Assembly (NCBI GenBank): GCA_016870865.1
Contig: VGAC01000004.1
Coordinates: 87,108-151,107 of the forward strand
Direction of reading: 5' to 3'
Source: Actinomycetota bacterium
GTDB taxonomy: Bacteria > Actinomycetota > Acidimicrobiia > Acidimicrobiales > Ilumatobacteraceae
DNA: 64,000 nt
Under the pieces are notes generated by a model, which saw only the letters and a list, made by a program, of their open reading frames with translations, was not told the origin of the DNA and made no database searches. The position numbers were made by a program, and so were the translations under genes. Within the stretch, counting starts at the first letter, position 1. Each line of letters starts with the position of its first letter. Shown here piece after piece: positions 1 through 7,820 of this stretch.

Positions 1-399
1 GAAGTTCAGCGGTGTGCCGTTCTCCCAGGTGTCCCAGATCGCGCGGATGGCCATGATCATCTCGCGCATGCGAGCGGCGGGGTGGCTCCACTCCATGCTG
101 AAGCGCTTGGTGATGTGGGGCTTGATCTGGCTGCCGAGGCCGAGAATGAAGCGACCCTTCGAATACGCCTGGAGGTCCCATCCGATGTTGGCGAGCGTCA
201 TCGGGTTGCGTGCGAACGCAACGGCGATCGAGGTGCCGAGCTCCATGCGCCGGGTGTGCTCGGCGGCCAGCAGCAGTGGGAAGAACGGATCGTGGTTCGT
301 CTCCGCCGTCCATGCGCCGCTGTAGCCCGCGGCCTCGGCTTCCTTGGCCGACTCCGCCGACTTCGCCAGATCGAGTGCTACGCCACCGTCAACCTTCAT
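1..399 (-). CDS. LLM-class F420-dependent oxidoreductase, N-terminal part (runs off window)
   Basis: Reading on the minus strand from the ATG at 399, the frame stays open for 133 codons and leaves the window at base 1, so only the N-terminal third or so is present. The protein begins MKVDGGVALD and contains AETNHDPFFPLLLAAEHT and GRFILGLGSQIKPH, which are typical of the bacterial luciferase-like (LLM) fold that binds flavin, often coenzyme F420 in actinobacteria. A purine-rich AAGGATG lies just before the start as a ribosome binding site. It is the last visible gene of the minus-strand run that starts at 3216. The substrate cannot be predicted. Confidence 0.85.
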   Translation of the reverse strand, partial: MKVDGGVALDLAKSAESAKEAEAAGYSGAWTAETNHDPFFPLLLAAEHTRRMELGTSIAVAFARNPMTLANIGWDLQAYSKGRFILGLGSQIKPHITKRFSMEWSHPAARMREMIMAIRAIWDTWENGTPLNF

Positions 400-459
400 G
401 ACCCATCCTTGTTGTGCAGAAATTCGTTACGACTCGCCAGATGTTAGAGCGACTTCGTT

Positions 460-1266
460 CTAGATCAGCAACCAGCCTCCATCGACGGGCAGGGTCACGC
501 CCGTGACGTACGACGAGGCTTCGCTGGCGAGGAAAAGTACGGCGTTGCCGATGTCGTTGGGTGTCCCGCGCCGACCGAGTGGAATGTTCGAGGAACGGAT
601 CTTGGTGATGGGGTTCATGAGGCCCGTGGGCTCGGTTTCAGAGGGCCACAGGGGCGGCAGTTCACCGGCCTGCATCTTGCGCAGTGTTTCCACCATGACG
701 GCGCCCGGCGCGATGTTGTTCACGCGGATGTGGTGTGGCGCCAGGTCGACGGCGAGTGAACGCGTGAACGCGATGACGGCGGCCTTTGCCGTGTCGTATC
801 CGGTACCCATGCAGGGGAGCAGTCCGTCGACCGACGAGATGTTGATGATCGCCCCACCCCGCCCCGCATCCACCATGCGCCGCGCCGCGGCGCGGCTGGC
901 GTTGTAACAAGTGGTGATGTTGTTGTCCATCGCCCGCCGCCAACCCGCAGGTGACTGCTTGAGGATCGGCCCGACGTCGAAGTAGCTGCCGGCGTTGTTC
1001 ACGAGAACGTCGACGGCGGGGCCGGCGGAGATGAGCGCGTTGGTCTGCGATTCATCGGTGAGGTCGGCAACCACCGCTGTTCCACCGATTCCCCTGGCGA
1101 TGTCGGTGAGGCCGTTGTCGCGGATGTCAGACACGACGACGGTGGCGCCCGCCGCGGCGAGCGTGCGCGCGATGCCCTCACCGATGCTCCCCGTGCTCAC
1201 ACCCGTTACCACGGCATGCCTGCCGTCGAGGCTCCAGAGTTTTTCGATATCTGCGCGGTTCGGCAC
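460..1266 (-). CDS. SDR family NAD(P)-dependent oxidoreductase
   Basis: This is a classical short-chain dehydrogenase of about 268 residues. The N-terminal cofactor motif is TGVSTGSIGEGIA, NNAG follows in the middle (VLVNNAGSY), and the catalytic residues appear as ISSVDG followed by YDTAKAA (Tyr-x-x-x-Lys). The C-terminus VTGVTLPVDGGWLL is usual for the family. I chose the GTG at 1266 because AGGGG lies six bases upstream; a longer reading would run into the PAC2 gene. It probably reduces or oxidises a hydroxyl or carbonyl group of a small or acyl substrate in the cytoplasm. The substrate is unknown, and the neighbours (PAC2 and a phosphotransferase upstream, an LLM oxidoreductase downstream) do not settle it. 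Confidence 0.88.
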   Translation of the reverse strand: MPNRADIEKLWSLDGRHAVVTGVSTGSIGEGIARTLAAAGATVVVSDIRDNGLTDIARGIGGTAVVADLTDESQTNALISAGPAVDVLVNNAGSYFDVGPILKQSPAGWRRAMDNNITTCYNASRAAARRMVDAGRGGAIINISSVDGLLPCMGTGYDTAKAAVIAFTRSLAVDLAPHHIRVNNIAPGAVMVETLRKMQAGELPPLWPSETEPTGLMNPITKIRSSNIPLGRRGTPNDIGNAVLFLASEASSYVTGVTLPVDGGWLLI

Positions 1267-1291
1267 GTCTACCCCTCGTTCTGAACACAAA

Positions 1292-2179
1292 TTACTTGTT
1301 GTCGCGACCCATCTCTTCGCGCAGGAACCGCTCGATCTCGGCTGCGATTGCATCGCCGCTCGCGGGTGTCTGGCCGCGTGGATCGACTTGTCCCGACTTC
1401 ACCGCCTCATCGAACATGCGCTCGAGTTGGAGCACCATCTCGAGGTGTTCGGGGTTCGCCGACACCAACTGGTCGATGCGTTCGCGTTGCTGCTGTGCGT
1501 CGGCGACGAGTTCGCTGACGTCGACGACGAGGCCTGCCACCATCTGCACCGCCGACACGAGGGCCGCTGCGGCCGCGGGGTAGGAGAGCGCCGCGACGTA
1601 ATGCGGGACCTGGGCCCAGAGGCTCAGCGCCGCGATGCCGTGTTCGGTGAGGCCGTGTTCCAACACCGCCGACATCCCCGCGGGAACGTCGACTGAATTC
1701 TTGAGAAAGGGAACTTCGGCCAGCACGTGGGGCGAGGGTGAATGGCACGACAACTGTGGTGGCCGGGTGTGGGGAGTGGCGAACGGGTAGGCGCCGATGG
1801 CGAAGGCGCGCTCGACGCCATGGTCCGTGCAGTAGTTGCAGACCGTTTCGACGAACAGTTCCCAGGCGGTGTCGGGCTCGGGGCCGCAGAGAATGAGGAT
1901 GTCGCGGCCGTTTGTGTCGGCACCGTGGTGGATTTCAGGTACCGACCAGCGCAGACGGGTGTTGAGTCCTTCGCGCAGTTCCATGATCGGCCGCCGTGCG
2001 CGGTAGTCGATGAAGGTGTCGGTATCGAACGTCGCTACGAGTTGGGCGTTCGACGCCTCCTTGAGCGTCTCGATCGCAGCGTTGGCCGCCCCCGATGCGT
2101 CGATCCATCCTGACAACATCGTGATGAGTATCGGCTTGTCGAGCAGCGGGCGCTCGCCGACGTCGTGGAGGGCCGGCAT
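1292..2179 (-). CDS. PAC2 family protein
   Basis: The 295-residue product resembles the PAC2 family, named after the eukaryotic proteasome assembly chaperone 2 and widespread in actinobacteria. Visible family features are the N-terminal PILITMLSGWIDASGAANAA segment, GRDILILCGPEPD, and the alanine-rich AALSLWAQVPHYVAALSYPAAAAALV core, followed by a charged helical C-terminus. The bacterial role is not well established; a link to proteasome or protein quality control is only inferred from the name and taxonomic range. Its ATG overlaps the stop of the upstream phosphotransferase gene in a TGATG, so the two are probably translationally coupled. No proteasome gene is present in this window. Confidence 0.8.
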   Translation of the reverse strand: MPALHDVGERPLLDKPILITMLSGWIDASGAANAAIETLKEASNAQLVATFDTDTFIDYRARRPIMELREGLNTRLRWSVPEIHHGADTNGRDILILCGPEPDTAWELFVETVCNYCTDHGVERAFAIGAYPFATPHTRPPQLSCHSPSPHVLAEVPFLKNSVDVPAGMSAVLEHGLTEHGIAALSLWAQVPHYVAALSYPAAAAALVSAVQMVAGLVVDVSELVADAQQQRERIDQLVSANPEHLEMVLQLERMFDEAVKSGQVDPRGQTPASGDAIAAEIERFLREEMGRDNK

Positions 2180-3216
2180 CAGGCGAGTCTTTCGAGTGTT
2201 GCCTCGGCCTTTGCCGCCGCGGCAACGACCTGCTGGTCGAATGGTGCGAGTTCCTCTGCGCTGCGCTCGCCGAGTGCGCCACCGAGATAGCGGGCATACA
2301 CGCCCTCGAGAATGCAGGCGAGTTTCCAGAAGGCGAACGCAATGTAGAAGTCGATGTTCGAGATGTCGCGTCCCGATACCTGCGCGTAACGCGTTGCGAG
2401 GTCACCACGGTCGCAGAAGCCCTCGAGTGTGGTCTGGGCCCCGGCCCAGGCGCTTTCCTCGTCGCCCGGACCCGTCCAATACACCATCAACAGGCCGAGG
2501 TCGGCGAGGGGATCGCCGAGTGTGCAGATCTCCCAGTCGAGAACGGCAACCACACTGCCCGTGTCGTCGACCATGCAGTTGTCGAGTCGGTAGTCACCGT
2601 GAACGATCGTTGCCGGGCCCTGAACGGGAATGCGTTTCATCAGTTCGTCGTGAACACGATCGACGCGGGGTAGTTCACGGGTCTTTTGCGCATTCCACTG
2701 TCCGTACCAACGCTTCAGCTGACGGGCGATGTAACCCTCGTGTTTGCCGAGCGTGTCGAGACCGACCGCGGCAAGGTCGACGGAATGGATGGCCGCCATC
2801 GTGTCGACGATCGATTCGCTCGCCCGTCGCCGTGCCGGAACGCCAAGGATGCGCAGCGCGGTCTCCGTGTCGCGGATCACGTGGCCGTCGACGAATGCCA
2901 TCACATAGAAAGGTGAGTCGTTCACCGTTGGGTCGTCGCAGAAACCGAGGGCCGGGGCCACCGGCACCTTCGACTTGCTGAGCGCCGAGATGATGCGATG
3001 TTCGCGGCCCATGTCGTGTGCGCTGGCGAGAACATGGCCCAGCGGAGGGCGACGCAAGACGTATTTGCAGCCGTTGGCGTCGACGACGGCGTAGGTGAGA
3101 TTCGAGTGTCCTCCGGCGATGACGCTAAAGGAGAACGGTGCCTTTGCCCCGGCGATGTTCTCCTCGAGCCAGGCCGGCACTACGCGGGAGAGTCCGGTGA
3201 GGGGTTCGTGGGACAT
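2179..3216 (-). CDS. Phosphotransferase family protein (APH / ACAD10-like kinase fold)
   Basis: This 345-residue protein has the aminoglycoside phosphotransferase/choline kinase fold. The catalytic loop is IVHGDYRLDNCMVD (Asp and Asn of the HGDxxxxN motif) and the metal-binding segment is AVLDWEICTLGDPLADLG. The N-terminal nucleotide-binding region contains AGGHSNLTYAVVDANG and YVLRRPP. Such proteins in acyl-CoA-metabolising actinobacteria resemble the kinase part of ACAD10/11, which acts on hydroxyacyl-CoAs, rather than antibiotic resistance enzymes; that is family knowledge, not proof here. A TAGTTT -10 box at 3226-3231 on the minus strand lies nine bases before the ATG, suggesting a leaderless transcript for this run of genes. 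Confidence 0.85.
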   Translation of the reverse strand: MSHEPLTGLSRVVPAWLEENIAGAKAPFSFSVIAGGHSNLTYAVVDANGCKYVLRRPPLGHVLASAHDMGREHRIISALSKSKVPVAPALGFCDDPTVNDSPFYVMAFVDGHVIRDTETALRILGVPARRRASESIVDTMAAIHSVDLAAVGLDTLGKHEGYIARQLKRWYGQWNAQKTRELPRVDRVHDELMKRIPVQGPATIVHGDYRLDNCMVDDTGSVVAVLDWEICTLGDPLADLGLLMVYWTGPGDEESAWAGAQTTLEGFCDRGDLATRYAQVSGRDISNIDFYIAFAFWKLACILEGVYARYLGGALGERSAEELAPFDQQVVAAAAKAEATLERLA

Positions 3217-3225
3217 GCGAGAAGA

Positions 3226-3255
3226 AAACTAGCCACGTTTCCCTCCCGATAGCGT
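3226..3255. promoter_or_regulatory. Divergent -10 boxes for the phosphotransferase and thioredoxin-like genes
   Basis: On the minus strand TAGTTT (3231 to 3226) ends nine bases before the ATG at 3216. On the plus strand TAGCGT (3250-3255) ends seven bases before the ATG at 3263. Both fit TANNNT, the usual actinobacterial -10 hexamer, and place transcription start at or next to the start codons. No -35 match is evident. Confidence 0.5.
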
Positions 3256-3262
3256 CTCGGAC

Positions 3263-3967
3263 ATGTTCATCGACGTCACCGACGCCACTTTCCAGGCCGA
3301 GGTCATCGAGCGGTCCCGCACCACCCCGGTCATTGTCGACTTGTGGGCCGAGTGGTGTGGCCCGTGCAAAACCCTCGGTCCGATCCTCGAAAAGGTCGTC
3401 GACGCCACGCGTGGCCAGGTCGTGTTGGCAAAGCTCGACGTGGATGCAAATCCGCAGGTGGCCGCCGCGTTCCGGGTGCAGTCGATTCCCGCCGTGTACG
3501 CGATTGTCAACGGCCAGATGGTCGATGCGTTCATGGGTGCCCAGCCCGAACAAGTCGTCGCCGAGTTCGTGGCCCGCCTGCTGCCGTCGGAGGAGAGTCA
3601 AACGGTGCGCAAGCTGATCGAGGCCGGCGATGAGGAAAGCCTGCGGGTTGCCTTGTCGATGGAACCCGGCAACCATGACGCCGTCGTTGCGATGGCGCAG
3701 CTTTTGGTGAAAACCGATCGTGCGCCAGAGGCGCTGGGGTTGCTCGCGCGCATTCCCGAAACCGACGACGTGCGTCGTGTCGCTGCCGCGGCCCGCCTGG
3801 CCGCCGACCCCGTGGACGACTTCGACGCGCAACTCACCGAACTCCTCGAGAGCGTGAAGGCAGACGAGGCGGCCCGCCAGAAGTTCCTCGACATCCTCGC
3901 CACAATGGGCCCCGACGACCCGCGCACGCCGAAATACCGCAAGCAACTCACGGCACGCCTCTTTTAG
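3263..3967 (+). CDS. Thioredoxin-domain protein with TPR tail (YbbN/CnoX-like)
   Basis: The 234-residue protein starts with a thioredoxin fold carrying the active site WCGPCK (Cys32 and Cys35) and continues with a helical repeat region from about residue 115 (EESLRVALSMEPGNHDAVVAMAQLL and LGLLARIPE), as in the YbbN/CnoX co-chaperones. CnoX of E. coli is known as a redox-linked holdase that hands clients to GroEL and DnaK; unlike the E. coli protein, this one keeps both active-site cysteines, so it may also act as an oxidoreductase. It would act in the cytoplasm. It is transcribed away from the phosphotransferase operon and is followed by comEA 40 bases later. Confidence 0.88.
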   Translation: MFIDVTDATFQAEVIERSRTTPVIVDLWAEWCGPCKTLGPILEKVVDATRGQVVLAKLDVDANPQVAAAFRVQSIPAVYAIVNGQMVDAFMGAQPEQVVAEFVARLLPSEESQTVRKLIEAGDEESLRVALSMEPGNHDAVVAMAQLLVKTDRAPEALGLLARIPETDDVRRVAAAARLAADPVDDFDAQLTELLESVKADEAARQKFLDILATMGPDDPRTPKYRKQLTARLF

Positions 3968-4007
3968 ATCTTGCCGTGACGCGCGGGGTGGCGCACACAC
4001 GGAGGGC

Positions 4008-4772
4008 ATGAGCCCGCAACCTCTCCTCGAACGCCTCCGCCAGCGTGCGTCAGCCGCCCTGGCTTGGCACGGCCCCGCACGGGCACTCGCCACGGCCGGA
4101 TCGGTGGTCGTCGTGTGCATCGGCGCATGGTGGCTGTTGCGAGCCCCGTCGCCACCCATCGAGGCATCGTTACCGTTCGCCGGTCAATCCGATTCCCCAT
4201 CCACGTTGCAGACCGAGATTGCCGCCGCAACGCTCCCGCCCCCGGAGATTTCGTCGCATGCCCCCGACATCACGGTGCACGTCATCGGCGCAGTGGTCGC
4301 GCCGGGGGTCTACGAACTAGCGGCCCCGAGCCGTGTGGTGGATGCCGTGACCGCGGCCGGCGGCCCGACGCCGCAGGCCGATCTCTCCTCGCTCAACATG
4401 GCCTTGCCTCTCAGCGACGCGGATCAGGTGTACGTGCCACCGCGTTCCGTGGTGGGGTCACCCAAGCGCTCGCCAACGACTCGGGCGAGTCGTACGAACC
4501 CGACCGTGGCCACGGTGCCGCAGCAAATTGCCGCAGCAACCAGCCTGCCTCAGCCGACGGCTGCGGCCCCGGCTACGGGCGTGGTCAACATCAACACGGC
4601 AGATGCAACCTTGCTCGAGTCGCTGCCGGGGGTCGGTCCGTCGACGGCGAAGGCGATCATCGCCCACCGTCAGGTCAACGGTCCTTTCGCAAAGCCCGAG
4701 GCCCTCCTTGACGTGAAGGGAATAGGCAAGGGCAAGTGGGCCGCGATGAAACAGTTCGTCACGGTGTCGTGA
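4008..4772 (+). CDS. comEA: ComEA-type DNA-binding competence protein (SLBB + helix-hairpin-helix)
   Basis: The 254-residue product has a short cytoplasmic N-terminus, one membrane segment around residues 25-46 (ALATAGSVVVVCIGAWWLL), a proline/threonine-rich linker, an SLBB domain (ITVHVIGAVVAPGVYELAAP onward, about residues 88-145), a second low-complexity linker, and a C-terminal pair of helix-hairpin-helix motifs (VNINTADATLLESLPGVGPS and LLDVKGIGKGKWAAM). This is the layout of ComEA, which binds incoming double-stranded DNA outside the membrane during natural transformation. comEC follows after a short gene on the opposite strand. The pair suggests DNA uptake capacity, but other competence genes are not visible. 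Confidence 0.9.
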   Translation: MSPQPLLERLRQRASAALAWHGPARALATAGSVVVVCIGAWWLLRAPSPPIEASLPFAGQSDSPSTLQTEIAAATLPPPEISSHAPDITVHVIGAVVAPGVYELAAPSRVVDAVTAAGGPTPQADLSSLNMALPLSDADQVYVPPRSVVGSPKRSPTTRASRTNPTVATVPQQIAAATSLPQPTAAAPATGVVNINTADATLLESLPGVGPSTAKAIIAHRQVNGPFAKPEALLDVKGIGKGKWAAMKQFVTVS

Positions 4773-4794
4773 CCCGACGGTGTGTGCGGGTCGA

Positions 4795-5241
4795 TCAGAT
4801 AGCGCCGAGCGAGCGCGCAGCGAACACGAGGCCGAGCACGACACCGATCCACACACCGCCGGCGTACACGGCGAACTCGCCTGCCCACTCGCGCCAGCCG
4901 GCAATCACGCGCCTGCGCACGCGGGCCGCCGCCAACTGGCCGATCGTCCACCACAGTGCGGCCGAGCCGATGATCGCCAGGCTCCAACGCGCGGCTCCCG
5001 TCACTGCGGGAACGCCGACCAGAGCGAGCAGGGGAACACCGAACGAGACCAAGACGTAGCCGGTCGCCCCGAGAAAGGCGCCGTCGGTGGCAAAGAGCAC
5101 GAGAGCACCGAAAGTGGCGAATCCTGCGCCGATTCCCACACCTGCGATTCCGCCTTGTTTGGCGAGGCGGCGCTTCAAGTCGACGATCCCACCCGGCACG
5201 ATGCGTCGACGACGCGGCCGGGTATCGGGTGTCGTTGACAT
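4795..5241 (-). CDS. Small membrane protein of unknown function
   Basis: This 148-residue protein has a basic N-terminus (RPRRRR, then LKRRLAKQ) followed by about four hydrophobic segments (GIAGVGIGAGFATFGALVLF, ATGYVLVSFGVPLLALVGV, WSLAIIGSAALWW and FAVYAGGVWIGVVLGLVF). I do not recognise a family. It lies between comEA and comEC on the opposite strand. Its ATG (5241 to 5239) shares the bases CATG with the comEC start codon. A TACGAT -10 box on the minus strand (5253 to 5248) lies six bases before its ATG, suggesting a leaderless transcript whose promoter lies inside comEC. Confidence 0.65.
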   Translation of the reverse strand: MSTTPDTRPRRRRIVPGGIVDLKRRLAKQGGIAGVGIGAGFATFGALVLFATDGAFLGATGYVLVSFGVPLLALVGVPAVTGAARWSLAIIGSAALWWTIGQLAAARVRRRVIAGWREWAGEFAVYAGGVWIGVVLGLVFAARSLGAI

Positions 5242-6430
5242 GGCCCGATCGTACGTCACGCCGTTTGTCGGCGCGTGTGTTGCATTGTTCCTTTGCGTCT
5301 TTGCCTTTCGGGCGCACGGTGAATGGAACCGCATCGAGAACGTTCCCGTCGGCGCGTACAGCGGTCTGGCAACGGTGGTCGGTGATCCCGAACCGCGCGG
5401 CGTTGGGGTCTCCGTCGTGCTCCGGGTGGAGGGTTGGCGCTACGAGGCAATCCTCCACGGGGCCGACGCGTGGCGTGTGCGTAACCGGATGCAGGGCGAG
5501 TCGGTGTTGATGTCGGCCACACGCCAGCGGTGGGGGGAGGGCCTGCCGCGTTACAAACTCGTGCGCCACGTCGCGGGCCGGCTCGTCGACGTCAACCTCG
5601 GCGGCGACTGGACGCAGGGGTCCGCTTTGACGCGCGCGACCAACAGACTGCGCCGCCTCATTGCACACGGCGCGTCGGCGCTACCGCGCGCGGAGGGGTC
5701 GCTGCTGGTGGGTCTCGTGATCGGCGACGATCGTGCTCAACCTCGCGGGATGCGCACATCGTTTCGTGACGCCGGTTTGTCGCATCTCACGGCGGTGTCG
5801 GGTCAGAACATCGTGTTCGTACTCGCCGTCTTTTCGCCCGCGATCACTCGCATGAAGCCCCGTGCACGTCTCGTAGCGACGCTGGGCGTGCTTGCTGCCT
5901 TCACGTTGATGACGCGAGCCGAACCGTCCGTTTTGCGTGCGGGGGGAATGGCCGGTCTCTCGGCGGTCGTCTTTGCGGCGGGCGGCAAGATTGCCGCAGG
6001 CAGGGCGTTGCTCGCATCGTCGGCTGTGTTGGTGATCGCCGACCCGTTTCTTGCGTGGTCGGTGGGCTATTGGTTGTCGTTTGCGGCGACGGCCGGTCTC
6101 GTTGTCGTCGGCCCGCAATGTGAATCGTTGCTGCGCCAGCGGCTGCGGTGCCCGGGATTCATCGCAGCGCCGCTCGCGGCTTCGTTCGCCGCGCAGTTGG
6201 CGACGTTGCCGATTCTCGTCGTCGTTTTCGGCAGGGTGGCGCCGTGGGGTCTCGTTGCGAACCTGTTCGCCGTGCCCGTGGCGGGGGCGGTGATGTTGGC
6301 CGGCCTGCCGTTGTGTCTCGTCGCCGGTCTTGTCGGCCAACCAGTGGCGAGTCTGCTCACCGCCCCTTTGCTGCTCGGCGTGCGTTGGGTGTGGTGGGTG
6401 GCCGAGATCGTTGCGCGACTTCCGGCCTAG
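5240..6430 (+). CDS. comEC: ComEC/Rec2 family competence membrane protein, short form
   Basis: The 396-residue product is a polytopic membrane protein. It has an N-terminal signal-like helix (FVGACVALFLCVFAF), a soluble OB-like region, and the competence domain with GLVIGDDRAQPRGMRTSFRDAGLSHLTAVSGQNIVFVLAV, the hallmark ComEC segment. Several more membrane helices follow to the end (ARLVATLGVLAAFTLMTRAEPSVLRA and later). ComEC is the channel that passes single-stranded DNA into the cytoplasm. The C-terminal metallo-beta-lactamase-like domain of longer ComEC proteins is absent: the protein ends at VARLPA. I chose the ATG at 5240 because a longer reading has no credible start and would run through the opposite gene. 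Confidence 0.88.
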   Translation: MARSYVTPFVGACVALFLCVFAFRAHGEWNRIENVPVGAYSGLATVVGDPEPRGVGVSVVLRVEGWRYEAILHGADAWRVRNRMQGESVLMSATRQRWGEGLPRYKLVRHVAGRLVDVNLGGDWTQGSALTRATNRLRRLIAHGASALPRAEGSLLVGLVIGDDRAQPRGMRTSFRDAGLSHLTAVSGQNIVFVLAVFSPAITRMKPRARLVATLGVLAAFTLMTRAEPSVLRAGGMAGLSAVVFAAGGKIAAGRALLASSAVLVIADPFLAWSVGYWLSFAATAGLVVVGPQCESLLRQRLRCPGFIAAPLAASFAAQLATLPILVVVFGRVAPWGLVANLFAVPVAGAVMLAGLPLCLVAGLVGQPVASLLTAPLLLGVRWVWWVAEIVARLPA

Positions 6431-6456
6431 ACGACACCCGTGTGCGACACTGGTGC

Positions 6457-7458
6457 GTGTCGGTCATGCTCCTCACCGGCGACGACGAGTCGCTCCTTGT
6501 CGAGGAACTCGGCACGCGTATCCACGAGGCGCTCGGCGGTGCGGATCGCTCGCTGGCCCTCGACGATTTCGATGCCGACAGGCCGACCGTCGGCGAACGG
6601 GATTCAGCCATACGCTCGGCCGTGGATGCGGCTGCGACACGGTCGTTGTTCTCCGATTTCCGAGTCGTGGTTCTTCGCCGTATCGATGCGGCGGTCGTCG
6701 ATTCGCTCGAGCCACTCGTCGACTACCTCGCCAACCCCCTCGACTCCACGCGACTGATCCTCACCTCGAAGGGCAAGCCGCCAAAGAGCATCAACGATGC
6801 CATCAAGCGGGCGGGTGGCACGTCGATGTCGACGGCGATCGGCAACTCAGCCGAGCGCGAAGTCTGGTACCGAGCACAGATCCAAGCCGCGGGCCTGCAT
6901 CTCGACCCGGCCGCGATCTCCGCCCTCACCGAGCGACTCGGTGAGGACGTGGGTCGTTTCCCCGGCATTCTCGACACGCTGATCTCCGCCTACGGCACGT
7001 CGAAGAAATTGACCCGCGACGAGGTGTTGCCGTTCGTGGGGGAGGCGGGGGCGGTTCCCCTCTACGAACTCGCAAATGCAATCGACGCCGGTGACGCTTC
7101 GGGGGCGCTGGCGGTTCTCCACCGCATGTTGGGTGCGGGCGAGATGCATCCCCTGCAGGTCGTCAAACTGCTGCACAACCATTTCGCACGCCTCCTTGGC
7201 CTGGAAGGTGCCGATGTATCGACCCCGCGTGAGGCACTCGATTTGTTGGGCATGAAGCCGAAGAGCGATTTCCCCGGCAGGAAAATGCTGCAACAAATTG
7301 CCCGCCTCGGCCCCGAGGGTGTGCACCGCGCGATCCAATTGGTGGCCGATGCCGACCTGCAACTGCGCGGCACGCGCGACTGGCCCGAGGGCCTGGTGGT
7401 CGAGGTGCTCGTTGCGCGACTCGCACGACTCTCGGCGCGACGCCCGGTGCGTCGCTGA
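6457..7458 (+). CDS. holA: DNA polymerase III subunit delta
   Basis: This roughly 333-residue protein is the clamp-loader delta subunit, which opens the beta clamp during loading. It begins near MLLTGDDESLLVEELG, and it contains the AAA-like fold segment LILTSKGKPPKSINDAIK and the helical collar region LGEDVGRFPGILDTLISAYG through LHRMLGAGEMHPLQVVKLLHNHFARLLGLEG. The position after comEA/comEC and before rpsT is the common bacterial order. I favour the GTG at 6457 because ACACT lies about the right distance upstream for a leaderless transcript; the ATG at 6466 is the alternative. The C-terminus is basic (RRPVRR). Confidence 0.9.
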   Translation: MSVMLLTGDDESLLVEELGTRIHEALGGADRSLALDDFDADRPTVGERDSAIRSAVDAAATRSLFSDFRVVVLRRIDAAVVDSLEPLVDYLANPLDSTRLILTSKGKPPKSINDAIKRAGGTSMSTAIGNSAEREVWYRAQIQAAGLHLDPAAISALTERLGEDVGRFPGILDTLISAYGTSKKLTRDEVLPFVGEAGAVPLYELANAIDAGDASGALAVLHRMLGAGEMHPLQVVKLLHNHFARLLGLEGADVSTPREALDLLGMKPKSDFPGRKMLQQIARLGPEGVHRAIQLVADADLQLRGTRDWPEGLVVEVLVARLARLSARRPVRR

Positions 7459-7493
7459 CTCTCACGCCACTCGGGCGATGACTGTGCCGAAGA

Positions 7494-7751
7494 TCACGCC
7501 TTGGCGGCGTTGATCTTCTTCATCAGGCGACTCTTGCGGCGCGCGGCCTGATTCGGGTGGATGATGCCCTTCGTGGCCGCCTTGTCGAGGCGCTTCATCG
7601 CCAGACGCACGTCGTCTTCGTTGGTATCGGTGCCGATGCTGGCCGTCGCGCTCTTCACGCGGGTGCGCAGTTCACTCTTGACGGCTTTGTTGCGCTCTTG
7701 GCGTTTGGCGTTGGTGAGGATGCGCTTCTTTTGGCTTTTGATGTTTGCCAC
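7494..7751 (-). CDS. rpsT: 30S ribosomal protein S20
   Basis: The 85-residue, lysine-rich product (start MANIKSQKKRILTNAKRQER, then MKRLDKAATKGIIHPNQAAR near the end) is S20, which binds the 5' domain of 16S rRNA during 30S assembly. The start is the GTG at 7751. TAGCCT on the minus strand (7765 to 7760) lies eight bases upstream, so the messenger is probably leaderless. It faces away from lepA and converges on holA, as in many bacteria. Confidence 0.97.
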   Translation of the reverse strand: MANIKSQKKRILTNAKRQERNKAVKSELRTRVKSATASIGTDTNEDDVRLAMKRLDKAATKGIIHPNQAARRKSRLMKKINAAKA

Positions 7752-7759
7752 GGCGCCCG

Positions 7760-7808
7760 AGGCTAACAGCCGCTCCCCACGACCCCAACCCCGTCGCGCC
7801 TCTAGAAT
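7760..7808. promoter_or_regulatory. Divergent -10 boxes for rpsT and lepA
   Basis: TAGCCT on the minus strand (7765 to 7760) serves rpsT with an eight-base gap to its GTG. TAGAAT on the plus strand (7803-7808) lies 12 bases before the lepA ATG. Both fit TANNNT and imply very short or absent 5' leaders; neither gene has a clear Shine-Dalgarno sequence. Confidence 0.5.
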
Positions 7809-7820
7809 TCGACCACCCCC

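Noticed and set aside
2179..3216. Antibiotic resistance kinase
   Set aside because: The fold resembles aminoglycoside phosphotransferases, but the sequence fits the ACAD10-like branch and the neighbours are metabolic, so a resistance role is unsupported.
4795..5334. Longer start for the small membrane protein (31 extra residues)
   Set aside because: The extra part is Arg/Asn/His-rich, lies wholly inside comEC, and has no ribosome binding site; the ATG at 5241 has a well-placed -10 box.
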